DNA from: Microcoleus sp036704825
GTDB lineage: Bacteria; Cyanobacteriota; Cyanobacteriia; Cyanobacteriales; Microcoleaceae
Direction: 5' to 3'
Length of the DNA: 64,000 bases
NCBI GenBank assembly: GCA_036704825.1
Contig: JAUBSN010000001.1
Coordinates: 124,001-188,000, forward strand
Positions 27,761-35,710 of the stretch are shown here, in pieces; within the stretch, counting starts at the first letter, position 1, and every line of letters starts with the position of its first letter. The position numbers were made by a program, and so were the translations under genes. Below the pieces are notes generated by a model, which made no database searches, was not told the origin of the DNA, and saw only the letters and a list, made by a program, of their open reading frames with translations.

Positions 27761-27838
27761 CTAAACAGATAATTGAGAATGGTGCAATATATCAGGTAAA
27801 ATTAGATTGAGAGAAGTCGAGTAAAAACAATCAGATTA

Positions 27839-28585
27839 ATGACAGAACTGCCCAAGGATCTCAACGAGGCGATCGCCCAATCCCGCATTGCCACCGCCGC
27901 TGCCCTCTCGGACGGCAAAACTCTACTGCAAGTCGAATTAGTATTTCCAGAAATCGCCCTGCAAGCACAGTCTATCACCCTACAATTTCTCCCAGAATTT
28001 GAGGAAATTTATCCCGGAGTAAAAGTCTTTTTTCCCGACACAGGTGCGGCAGCCCTCGCGCGCCGCGACTGGGGAGAAACACCGTTTAAAGTCACTGATT
28101 TGGGCAGCAGTCGCACTCCTGTTGAAGACAAAATAGCACCGGAAGATCGACTTTTCCTCGCCATCAATCCAGCAGCCGTAGAAGTGCCCCAAGTCGAACA
28201 ACTTTACATAGCTGCGGCGGGTCGCCCAGTAATTCTACTCAACCCGCGCCTCGAAGATGTTGCCACCATAGGTATAGGCTATGCGGGCCGCCAATTGCGC
28301 GATCGATTCCTCAGCAAAATTGAATCCTGCTACTATATCAGACCCCTAGACACTGCTGCTTTATTCCGCTGCTACCCCCAACCGTGGCAAGTGTGGCTGG
28401 AAACCAACGACGAATACGAACTAATTTCTGAAACCGCCCAAAAACCTGTCGGAGACGATTTAGAGCGGATTTTAGCCAAAGCAATCGGAACCCCCGATCC
28501 TGACTCCACCACACCTGCCAAACCCCTAAAAAAGAAAGGTTTTTTGGCAGAGATCCAGACATTCCTCAAAGCTTTGACTCAGTGA
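27839..28585 (+). CDS. DUF1995 family protein
   Basis: A 248-residue protein of the DUF1995 family, which is found in cyanobacteria and plastids (the plant LPA3 protein of photosystem II assembly carries this domain). Pattern: L-P-K-D-L-N-E-A-I-A-Q-S at the start, L-Q-V-E-L-V-F-P-E, K-V-F-F-P-D-T-G-A-A, a central R-P-V-I-L-L-N-P-R-L-E-D, and R-Q-L-R-D-R-F-L. No signal peptide, so cytosolic or at the membrane surface. A Lys-rich C-terminal stretch (P-L-K-K-K-G-F-L) ends it. The role in cyanobacteria is not settled. Confidence 0.88.
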   Translation: MTELPKDLNEAIAQSRIATAAALSDGKTLLQVELVFPEIALQAQSITLQFLPEFEEIYPGVKVFFPDTGAAALARRDWGETPFKVTDLGSSRTPVEDKIAPEDRLFLAINPAAVEVPQVEQLYIAAAGRPVILLNPRLEDVATIGIGYAGRQLRDRFLSKIESCYYIRPLDTAALFRCYPQPWQVWLETNDEYELISETAQKPVGDDLERILAKAIGTPDPDSTTPAKPLKKKGFLAEIQTFLKALTQ

Positions 28586-28610
28586 CAATAGTTAAGGCTC
28601 GATCGTATTT

Positions 28611-28672
28611 TAGGGTGCCTCAGCTAGGATTATTTTCGACTTAATCCGTCGCCTAATCGCTGATGCACCCTC
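28611..28672. repeat. Degraded TAGGGTGC...GCACCCT inverted repeat
   Basis: TAGGGTGCCTCAGC at 28611-28624 faces GCTGATGCACCCT at 28659-28671, the same family as the element at 272-339 but with mismatches. It lies 25 bases after the DUF1995 stop. The rest of the 329-base gap (28586-28914) has a duplicated AAGCTTTG.CTCAGT piece (28568-28583 inside the gene end and 28688-28706), and no gene. Confidence 0.7.
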
Positions 28673-28914
28673 AAGCGTGAAATAACTCAAAGCTTTGCCT
28701 CAGTAACAGCAGTTGCAGAAGCACAATCAACAGCTTGCCTGTGTTTCTATCAGTAGCTACGCAAACAGAAACTGGCGAGCTTTACACGACATTTATACAA
28801 AGCAGTATAATGGGTGACACCCCTTCACCGTGAAAGAGGGGAGGCAAATAGCAGCAAAATCAGATGCTATAAGCTAGAGATGGGGGTTTTGAGTCAGGGA
28901 AGCGGATAAACACA

Positions 28915-29676
28915 ATGGAGCGCCGGCGCATTGTTATCGGGGACGTACACGGGCATTACGACGGGTTAATGACCCTGCTAGAGGCACTTGCCCCCAGCTC
29001 GAACGATCGCGTCTATTTTTTGGGAGACTTAATCGATCGCGGCCCCAAAAGCGCTCAGGTATTAGATTTTGTGCAGCAAAGCCCCTACCAAACTCTGTTG
29101 GGAAACCACGAACAACTGATGCTGGAGGCTTTGTCGGGGACGCCGATGGATATGCGAGCGTGGCAATCTTGGCTCTACAGTGGCGGCGATGCGACAGTAG
29201 CCAGCTACAGAGATACAGGGATGATGCCTTACAAACACTTAGAGTGGCTGCGATCGCTCCCCACGCACCTGGACTTAGGGGACATCTGGCTGGTTCACGC
29301 CGGCGTTGACCCCCATCTGTCGATCGACGAACAGTCGATCGAACAACTGTGTTGGATTCGCAGGGAATTTCACACCATGTCGAAACCCTATTTTCCCAAT
29401 AAATTAATTATCACCGGTCACACGATCACGTTTACCTTTCATGGGGTCAGACCGGGCGAATTAGTCAGGGGCGAAGGGTGGTTGGATATTGACACGGGTG
29501 CTTATCATCCCAAAAGCGGCTGGCTGACAGGATTTGACCTCAGTTACCGCAGAGTTTATCAAGTAAATGTATTTAACAATCAAGTCCGAATTTTGCCGTT
29601 TGACGAAGTTGTCAGGCAATTGAAGCCGCAGCCGATTGCACCCCCCGAACCTGCGATCGATTCTGTTGTTCAATAG
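28915..29676 (+). CDS. Serine/threonine-protein-phosphatase-like metallophosphoesterase
   Basis: A 253-residue enzyme of the PPP/ApaH-like metallophosphoesterases. All metal motifs are present: G-D-V-H-G-H-Y near residue 8, G-D-L-I-D-R-G-P near 41, G-N-H-E near 63, H-A-G-V-D near 129 and G-H-T near 164. It would remove phosphate from proteins or nucleotides in the cytoplasm. It stands alone. The C-terminal 25 residues (rich in Pro/Gln) are not part of the domain. Confidence 0.92.
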   Translation: MERRRIVIGDVHGHYDGLMTLLEALAPSSNDRVYFLGDLIDRGPKSAQVLDFVQQSPYQTLLGNHEQLMLEALSGTPMDMRAWQSWLYSGGDATVASYRDTGMMPYKHLEWLRSLPTHLDLGDIWLVHAGVDPHLSIDEQSIEQLCWIRREFHTMSKPYFPNKLIITGHTITFTFHGVRPGELVRGEGWLDIDTGAYHPKSGWLTGFDLSYRRVYQVNVFNNQVRILPFDEVVRQLKPQPIAPPEPAIDSVVQ

Positions 29677-29703
29677 CGCGCAGTGTTAAATCAAGTTTTA
29701 GTT

Positions 29704-29767
29704 GTAGGGTATGTCAGCTTAAGTCCGATATCTTAAATCGAAATTAACTTGCTGCTGACTTACCCTA
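29704..29767. repeat. Degraded TAGGGT...ACCCTA inverted repeat
   Basis: GTAGGGTATGTCAGC at 29704-29718 faces GCTGACTTACCCTA at 29754-29767. It is the third member of the family at 272 and 28611, again just after a gene's stop codon. Confidence 0.7.
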
Positions 29768-29866
29768 GTAACTGGATTTGTTTTTTAACGAACCGCGAAG
29801 GCGCTAAGAGCGCGAAGAAAGAAAAGAGAAGATAAGACAAGAGATCGCCTGACAGATTTAAAATTT

Positions 29867-30718
29867 CTACGAACCTAAAAGCCTGCGGATTTCTAGCCTG
29901 TAATCCTCATTATTCAAACCTTCACCGCTAGCAAGATCCGGATCTATAGCCTGCGAAATAGCAGCAATACGATCGCCAGTTGCCGGGTGAGTGCTCAAAA
30001 TGCTAGGAGGAGAAGGCTTGTTGAGCAACTTTTTCATAAAATCAACCATCCCAGATTGAGCGTAGCCTGCTCGCCCCATAGTTTGCAATCCCAACCGATC
30101 TGCTTCATACTCAGCTTGGCGACTGTGGGGGCGCCGCAAAGCCAATTCCACCCCAATTTGAACCGCCTGAGATCGATTGAGCCCTGTCGCCGAAGCTACA
30201 CCTGAAGCGATGGCCATTTGACGCATTTGTTTAATCGCGTGGCGAGCATTAATGTGAGCTATTTCGTGGGCTATCACACTTGCCAATTCTGCTTCATTGT
30301 CCGCCGCTGCCATCAAGCCTTTATTCACATAAACAAAACCGCCCATTGTCGCAAAAGCATTAATATTGTCGTCGTCAATCACTTGAAAAGTATAAGGAAT
30401 ATTCGGGCGAGTGCTTTCCTGGGCCAGTCGCTGACCGATGCGGTTGATATATAGTGTAGTGGCGCGATCGCGGTCAATCTTAAACTCGCTGTTCGCCAAC
30501 TGCTGATTAATTTGTCGGCCAATAGTCACCTCTTGGCTATCGGACATATTCGACAATTGGATAACTTGAATGCCGCGAAAAATCAGTTCAGGCAAAGAAA
30601 ATGCTTGAGTCGGTTCCGGGGAAACCACCCAGATACCCGCAGCCACAATCAGGGACAGAAACAGATAAATCCCCCGGCCGCAGGTACGCCGGCAAGTCAA
30701 CCAAAAACTTTTTAACAT
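29867..30718 (-). CDS. M48-family metalloprotease, exported
   Basis: A 283-residue zinc protease. A Sec signal or N-terminal anchor (G-I-Y-L-F-L-S-L-I-V-A-A-G-I-W-V-V) is followed by a mature part with S-D-S-Q-E-V-T-I-G-R-Q, the zinc motif H-E-I-A-H-I-N-A-R-H (about residue 140), and the third ligand in E-Y-E-A-D-R-L-G (about 196). It matches the BepA/LoiP group of periplasmic M48 proteases, which clear misfolded envelope proteins. ATG 30718 is chosen because it places the signal peptide at the N-terminus; a GTG at 30772 would add 18 residues. The TPR part of BepA is missing. Confidence 0.88.
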   Translation of the reverse strand: MLKSFWLTCRRTCGRGIYLFLSLIVAAGIWVVSPEPTQAFSLPELIFRGIQVIQLSNMSDSQEVTIGRQINQQLANSEFKIDRDRATTLYINRIGQRLAQESTRPNIPYTFQVIDDDNINAFATMGGFVYVNKGLMAAADNEAELASVIAHEIAHINARHAIKQMRQMAIASGVASATGLNRSQAVQIGVELALRRPHSRQAEYEADRLGLQTMGRAGYAQSGMVDFMKKLLNKPSPPSILSTHPATGDRIAAISQAIDPDLASGEGLNNEDYRLEIRRLLGS

Positions 30719-30954
30719 GATTGATAAGTGGCAGAAGTTAGATAAAATTTGAGGAAAAACTCGAAACGTCACTAAATAGGCAGACGTAATTTGAGGCTGC
30801 TTAGTTGCTATTCTAGCTTTTTGTCAATTTTTAACCGTGCCACCCGCTTCTGGGCGATCGAGCCAAGACCAGCCAACCGCCGTCAACTGCCTTCTGGGTT
30901 AAGTGCGCCAGTCATGCGGATTTTGGGCGATCGTTGTGGTAATATCTTTTAGCT

Positions 30955-31046
30955 TCAGGACTTACGCATCAATAAAGTATGTCATTGCCAGCGGTAGCTC
31001 AGCAATAGCAGCATCTGTTTTTCATCGATGTCTGCGTAAGTCCTGA
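30955..31046. mobile_element. MITE-like element with 14-bp terminal inverted repeats
   Basis: TCAGGACTTACGCA at 30955-30968 and its exact complement TGCGTAAGTCCTGA at 31033-31046 bound a 92-bp element with no coding capacity. Such ends are common on small non-autonomous elements in filamentous cyanobacteria. The symmetry goes on for a few more bases (AGCT outside both ends). It lies 44 bases before the DUF4330 start, so it may carry or disturb that gene's promoter. Confidence 0.75.
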
Positions 31047-31089
31047 GCTTGTAAACATACTCCTGTCGCTATCAGTATAATAGGCGATT

Positions 31090-31614
31090 ATGAAAATTTT
31101 AGATTCTCAAGGCCGGCTGTTCGGCAAACTCAGCATCCTAGACGTAGCTGCCGCTACGATCGTACTGTTAGTTGCAGTCGGAATCTTTTTCTTTCCCGGC
31201 ACTTCTGGCGGTTCCGTTGCCCAAGTCGGCACCAGTGTCAAACCTGTAGAGATTGATGCAATTGCGATCGGTCTCAAAGGAACAAACGTTCAAGAGTTGT
31301 TCAAAACAGGGGATAAAATCAATGTGGTGATCCGCAATCAACCCTCCGGTCAGATTACCATCAAATCTGTCAAAACTCTCACCAGAACCCTAGCAGTTCC
31401 TCAGCCCAACGGCACTCTGAAAGCTCTCCCCGATCCCAGAGAAGAAGAAGCTTTCAGCAAAAATATGATGTTTACCTTAGAGGGAAAAGGTCAACTTACT
31501 GAAAATGGCCCGGTTTTAGGCAATACGAAAGTCAAAATTGGCACTACGCTAGAGCTTGAAGGCAACAAGTACATTTTCAACGCCAGTGTCATCGACGTGC
31601 GAGTGAAAGAATAG
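31090..31614 (+). CDS. DUF4330 membrane-anchored protein
   Basis: A 174-residue protein with an N-terminal L-D-S-Q-G-R-L-F-G-K-L-S-I-L-D stretch and one transmembrane helix at about 17-36 (V-A-A-A-T-I-V-L-L-V-A-V-G-I-F), then a beta-rich outer domain. This is the usual DUF4330 layout, a cyanobacterial family of unknown function. The short cytoplasmic head and single helix suggest an anchor for the periplasmic domain. Its TAG stop is the first unit of a TAGTCAT array. Confidence 0.85.
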   Translation: MKILDSQGRLFGKLSILDVAAATIVLLVAVGIFFFPGTSGGSVAQVGTSVKPVEIDAIAIGLKGTNVQELFKTGDKINVVIRNQPSGQITIKSVKTLTRTLAVPQPNGTLKALPDPREEEAFSKNMMFTLEGKGQLTENGPVLGNTKVKIGTTLELEGNKYIFNASVIDVRVKE

Positions 31615-31646
31615 TCATTAGTCATTAGTCATTAGTCATTAGTCAT
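31612..31646. repeat. TAGTCAT heptad array overlapping a stop codon
   Basis: Five exact tandem copies of TAGTCAT, the first supplying the stop codon of the DUF4330 gene. It is followed by GACTAATG, the complement of the unit junction, and then imperfect GGTAATGG units to about 31695. No gene is seen in 31615-31819. Confidence 0.9.
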
Positions 31647-31819
31647 GACTAATGGAGAATTGGAAATGGGTAATGGGTAATGGCTAATGGGTAATTAATC
31701 TTCCTTATTTCGTCTTCCTCCATTCGTTACATCCTCAGAAAGCGAATCCGTTGCCGCAGTTCTTTCTTCGTTTTTCCTCCATCCGTTACATCCCGTACAC
31801 TGCTCGTTGCCGAACTTCT

Positions 31820-32725
31820 TCACCCTTGGGAAAGCAATTTTAAATATTGCCGAATTAAGCCAATCGTGACAGCGGGAATTTCTAACTGCGGAGTCAAACC
31901 TACGTTTTCCAGAGGTTGAAAAACTTTGATTGCTTCGGGGTTGAGGTTGGCCAACCGCTGGCCGATATCGGGTCCGGTAAACTGCGATTTTTCTCCCCAA
32001 ATAATCGCTGTGGGCGTTGTTAGCTGAGTGATATACAGCGACAAATCAAAGCACAAATCTCCCCGCACAAAAGACAGGGCTGCATATTCTGCATTTGGTT
32101 CCAAAGCAGATTGGAGGTAAGCATCAACAATTTCTTGGTAAACGCGACGGGAATCGGCAAATTGGCGTTGTTCTAGGAAGCTACGGATACCGCCGTCTGT
32201 GGCGATTCCGGTACTGTAGAGCAAGCGATCTAAAATCGGCGTGTTGACTAGCTTAGCGAAGAAACTGGTGCCGTAGTCTTGTCCGAAGTCCGACAAACCG
32301 CTGGGTATGGTCAAAATTAGGGATTTGAAGAGATCCGGTCGTGCGATCGCAGCTCGAATCGCGATCGCCCCTGTCAACGAAGAAGCAATCACCTCTGTCG
32401 GACTGCCGCAAGTTTTTTCTAGAAATTCGATCGACGTTGTGATATAATCTTCAACCTGATAATTTCTTGCCGGATGTTCCGATCGCCCCCAACCGATTAA
32501 ATCCGGTGCTAAAATTCGGTATTCGCCCGCAAATGCCGGATAAACTTTCGACCATTCGTAGGCACTCGACCCGCCGCCAAAACCGTGAAAAAATACTAAG
32601 TTCGGTCGATCTTCCGAAGTTGAGGTCGGCAACCCCATCCAAGGCATTTTTTCAGCAGTGTAGTAGACCATTCTGCCGAGAGAAGTAACTATCGATCGCT
32701 GACCGAAGCCAAGGGGGACAAACAT
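31820..32725 (-). CDS. Alpha/beta-hydrolase-fold protein with degraded active site
   Basis: A 301-residue protein with a clear hydrolase fold: L-V-F-F-H-G-F-G-G-G-S-S-A-Y-E-W (oxyanion loop), D-L-I-G-W-G-R-S, and the nucleophile elbow. The elbow reads A-S-S-L-T-G instead of G-x-S-x-G, keeping only the Ser. The acid position reads W-G-E-K-S-Q-F, where W-G-x-x-D is usual, and the place of the catalytic His reads V-G-L-T-P-Q-L-E, with Gln where L-P-H-x-E is usual. So only Ser of the triad is certain. It could be a non-enzymatic or altered member. The family occurs widely in cyanobacteria. No signal peptide. Confidence 0.8.
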   Translation of the reverse strand: MFVPLGFGQRSIVTSLGRMVYYTAEKMPWMGLPTSTSEDRPNLVFFHGFGGGSSAYEWSKVYPAFAGEYRILAPDLIGWGRSEHPARNYQVEDYITTSIEFLEKTCGSPTEVIASSLTGAIAIRAAIARPDLFKSLILTIPSGLSDFGQDYGTSFFAKLVNTPILDRLLYSTGIATDGGIRSFLEQRQFADSRRVYQEIVDAYLQSALEPNAEYAALSFVRGDLCFDLSLYITQLTTPTAIIWGEKSQFTGPDIGQRLANLNPEAIKVFQPLENVGLTPQLEIPAVTIGLIRQYLKLLSQG

Positions 32726-33266
32726 AAACTAACCTCAATCGCTGTTATATTTTAGATTCTTTTGGCCCGCCCCGTCTTTGTTTAAAAAACTTGCAAAGCT
32801 GGTGGCGTTTTTGTAAAGATTGAGTAAGGATTTAAATCTATTTTAGTACAGGTGAAGCGTGAAACTACAGACAGCCAGTAACTTTTGCGATTTGGGCAGT
32901 TCCGCTTTGTAGTTATCCTTACAGTTGCAAACTACCGCCGATCGGAGATAATAGCAAAATGATGGGTAAGACCCCTCAACGAAATAGAGTCTGTTCGCCA
33001 AGCCGGAAAGCAGACGCTCGGAAAGGAGGAGTATTAGAACTCGCTTTCAGGCAGGAGGCAGGTTGGCCGACGCTCGCCAATCACAAATCATTAAATCACG
33101 ATATTTTGCGGAGCAGTGGCTTTTGAGGTCGAAAGTCTTTGTTGGAGGGCGGGCGATGGGGTTTCGATTCCTAATTGCAGGTTTGGCAATCACGGGCCTC
33201 GCCGCTATCAAATCCAAAACACAAGAAACAACTAATCTCAGGGAGTTTCAGGGAGGTCTACTAAAA
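32726..33266. other. Leader region before the 33267 gene
   Basis: 541 bases with no separate gene supported. The open frame of the next gene extends back to 33063, but nothing before 33267 looks conserved. Near 32982-33010 there is GAGTCTGTTCGCC followed by purine-rich GGAAAGGAGGAG (33018-33029), which could serve as a binding site for an unseen short leader peptide; not proven. Confidence 0.4.
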
Positions 33267-33881
33267 ATGCAACTGCTCAGAAAAAGGGATCGCGAGGGTT
33301 TTATGGTTGATGCGAAAAGTCTTCAATCTGACGGGTTGGCAGAATTTGACACAGCCTGTCGAAGCATGGATGTCAACGGCAAAAAGTCTTTTGTCGCCAC
33401 TCCCGAACGCTCCGGTGCAGGTTCAGATGCGCGATCGCGCGCCACGGTACCTGCGATCGTCCGCGTAGCTTTAGAAGACTTGAAATGCTTTGAAGTAGTA
33501 GAACACCAGTTTGCACATTGGGGGGTGACTTTTAGCAATGCTGTCGCCATCCAACCTTCAAACCCAGCATTTTCCACGGGTTCTGGGGCAACAGTGTTAA
33601 TGGGAGCGCCCAAAAGCGGACTGATAGAAGTAATTTTTAAGTATCCAGTTCGCTGGGTGTCGGGACTTGTCACCAGTTCGCGACGAACTGTTTTATCTGC
33701 TTGTGACATTGACGGCAACCCAATGGTTCAGGATGAAATGCCGGCGCCCAACCTGGTCGGGTCTAATTCTCCGATCGCCCCTAGGGCTCCCCTGCGCGTA
33801 AAAGCTCCTAATATTCATCGAATTACTTTTTACGCTTTTGACGGTCAGCTAGTAGTCGATGACTTGATGTTTGGATTTTAA
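33267..33881 (+). CDS. Conserved protein with a beta-sandwich-like C-terminal domain
   Basis: A 204-residue protein. ATG 33267 is chosen because GGGAGGT lies 9 bases before it; the longer start at 33063 lacks such a site. Residues about 75-204 form one domain (W-G-V-T-F-S-N-A-V-A-I-Q-P-S-N-P-A-F; A-P-K-S-G-L-I-E-V-I-F; V-R-W-V-S-G-L-V-T-S-S-R-R; I-T-F-Y-A-F-D-G-Q-L-V-V-D-D). This pattern is typical of carbohydrate-binding-like jelly-roll domains in cyanobacterial exported proteins, yet no signal peptide is visible with this start. Function unknown. Its 3' end overlaps the convergent next gene by 33 bases. Confidence 0.6.
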   Translation: MQLLRKRDREGFMVDAKSLQSDGLAEFDTACRSMDVNGKKSFVATPERSGAGSDARSRATVPAIVRVALEDLKCFEVVEHQFAHWGVTFSNAVAIQPSNPAFSTGSGATVLMGAPKSGLIEVIFKYPVRWVSGLVTSSRRTVLSACDIDGNPMVQDEMPAPNLVGSNSPIAPRAPLRVKAPNIHRITFYAFDGQLVVDDLMFGF

Positions 33882-34802
33882 AGCCATGCCATAAGTAGCG
33901 TCCCAAGTCTGCAAACCTTCGAGAAGGGCATTGCGGACTAAAGCTTCTGGTTCCCGACTCAGCATCAGGCGAAAGCACTCGGCAGCGCGGGCACGGGCGA
34001 TCCTCTTCGAGGGCTTCGCTAACGAACTTTTGACAGAGCTCACAGGGCCAAACCCACCCTGATTCACCAAATCAGTCATTTGGCGCACTGCAATCAAACG
34101 CTTGACGGGGTCAGCATCAGTCAAATCCGCCAAGATGCGATCGAGCGCCACTTCATCTTTGGCGGCCCCTAGACTCAACCCTTGCTGCAGCAACAGCCAG
34201 AGAATCGCGATCGTACCCAAATTCTGCAAAATTAGGCTCAAAGCCATCCAAGGGCTGCTTGAGTCCGCCCAAATCGCCAAACTCACGTAAGCGCCCAAAG
34301 TAGCAATGCCACCGGCGCCGACGGCTAAAACGAATCGGCGGTTCGGCCCCTCCCAAAATTCCTCGCCTTTTGCTGCCAGCAATTGCCAATCCCAGGCCTG
34401 CCCTCGGTAAACCAGCATCATCGCTGCTATCCCCAGGCCTGTGGAAAACAGTAACTGGCTGTTCCACCAGCCCCAAACTGCTGCGAGGGTGACAACTGCC
34501 AGCCAACCTTTCGAGCGAGTCAAACCCTGTAGCAGCCCCTTGAGAAACGCAGTAGGAACCACAGGCGATCGGGTCCGATCGCTCTTGCCACCTGCCCTCG
34601 GGCCCATTGTTTTGTCAGTCCGACCTGTGGCTGTTGCGGTTCCCGGCGGGCCATCATCCGAACTAAATTTCCTCAAAGCTTGGCCATCCGTCATTTCTAC
34701 AGACAGGTCGCTCAAGGGGAGATTGCCGAGTTCCAAAGTGCGGTCGGACACTTTCACAGGCGATCTATTCACCTTGGTTGTAGTTGTTTTAACTTGATTC
34801 AT
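33849..34802 (-). CDS. Membrane protein with armadillo/HEAT-like C-terminal domain
   Basis: A 317-residue protein. The first 85 residues are polar and low-complexity (T-T-T-T-K at the start). Four hydrophobic segments follow at about 100-120, 123-135, 160-180 and 185-210 (W-L-A-V-V-T-L-A-A-V-W; L-A-V-G-A-G-G-I-A-T-L-G; I-L-W-L-L-L-Q). A helical domain closes it (A-D-P-V-K-R-L-I-A-V-R-Q-M; R-A-R-A-A-E-C-F-R-L-M-L; A-L-V-R-N-A-L-L-E-G-L), which looks like armadillo/HEAT helices on the cytoplasmic side. The last 33 bases overlap the convergent gene ending at 33881. Function unknown. Confidence 0.75.
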   Translation of the reverse strand: MNQVKTTTTKVNRSPVKVSDRTLELGNLPLSDLSVEMTDGQALRKFSSDDGPPGTATATGRTDKTMGPRAGGKSDRTRSPVVPTAFLKGLLQGLTRSKGWLAVVTLAAVWGWWNSQLLFSTGLGIAAMMLVYRGQAWDWQLLAAKGEEFWEGPNRRFVLAVGAGGIATLGAYVSLAIWADSSSPWMALSLILQNLGTIAILWLLLQQGLSLGAAKDEVALDRILADLTDADPVKRLIAVRQMTDLVNQGGFGPVSSVKSSLAKPSKRIARARAAECFRLMLSREPEALVRNALLEGLQTWDATYGMALKSKHQVIDY

Positions 34803-34899
34803 ACTGACTTTTTTGCAAAATAACTTAAAGTTATCCAGGCTTTTTTAGCACTGATTTAGATTCTCGGCAAATAAGACTCTAAGTTTCTATGATACCGGA

Positions 34900-34938
34900 A
34901 ATTCAACCCCGTTGCGGTACTCGCCACGGGGTTGAATT
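34900..34938. repeat. Perfect 13-bp hairpin
   Basis: AATTCAACCCCGT at 34900-34912 and its exact complement at 34926-34938, with a 13-base loop. No T-run follows, so it is not a plain terminator. It stands 98 bases before the start of the membrane-protein gene on the other strand, inside a 908-base gap. Confidence 0.7.
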
Positions 34939-35259
34939 CCGAGAAATCCTTACCAAAAATAGAGCTATTGAAGATTGCCGAGAAAATTACGAGAGCTTAA
35001 CGGCGAATATTTCTGCATCACTCTTGAGACAGAACGGCGATCGGAGTTGGCATGATGGCAGAAACCGAATTTTTTTAACTTCCCTAGGGAAATTTTGAGC
35101 GATTCAATTCGCCCGCCAAGAAATGCACGACGAAAATTTAGCATTTTGCCCGCAGGGCCGGACTCTGGCTGCTACCGGTGTCAGATGAGGCTGGCTTGGG
35201 CTTGACCGCTAGCGGGACGAACCGCAGCCTCTGGGCGGGCCAAAAATTTAGACAGTATT

Positions 35260-35640
35260 GGTTGATAATATTAATAGCAGAAGCATTCCTAAACTGCTAA
35301 GATTTTTGAATTAACGGGAGTTGAGCAAGCCCGTCACGGGGGTTCAAACCGGTACAGCAGCAAGGCAAACAACCGACCGCGCGATCGCGATCGGCAAGTG
35401 CGGAGGCTGGAAAAACAACGGCTTTTGACCAAAACCAGACAGAACTGCTGCCCCAAAGTGTGTCTGCGGAGGTTAGGCTAGTGAAGAAAGGAAAAGAAGA
35501 GTTACGATCGAGACTTCATTAGTCTACCTTGTAATTTATTGCTCAGTTGTCAAGCCCAACAGTTTTGCATTCTCGCGATGAGCGAGACTATTGGCACTTC
35601 CCACAAGTGGGGAACTCGACCTTCAAAGAACTTCGGTTTG
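35260..35640. other. Structured gap region, possible RNA leader
   Basis: No frame is credible here, but the sequence is G/C-rich and full of short complementary pieces. ACGGG (35316-35320) can pair with CCCGT (35332-35336), which can instead pair with the CGGG at 35339-35342, so two exclusive hairpins are possible. Further hairpins are CTCGC...GCGAG (35572-35576 with 35582-35586) and TTCCCAC...GTGGGGAA (35598-35614). A TAATAT box near 35265 could be a -10 site. I compared it by eye with RNase P, tmRNA, SRP RNA and cobalamin riboswitch cores and found none of them. It may be an unknown RNA or just a structured leader of the next gene. Confidence 0.3.
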
Positions 35641-35710
35641 ATGGTAAAGCCCTTAGTAATATGTAAATACCTTACCGATAACTCGCCGGAACAATCTTGC
35701 AAGAAAACCC

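Noticed and set aside
35330..35360. GGTTCAAACC sequence as a tRNA T-arm
   Set aside because: No acceptor stem, anticodon arm or D-arm can be built around it.
35300..35500. RNase P RNA, tmRNA, SRP RNA or cobalamin riboswitch
   Set aside because: The diagnostic core sequences of each are absent by eye; a covariance search would settle it.
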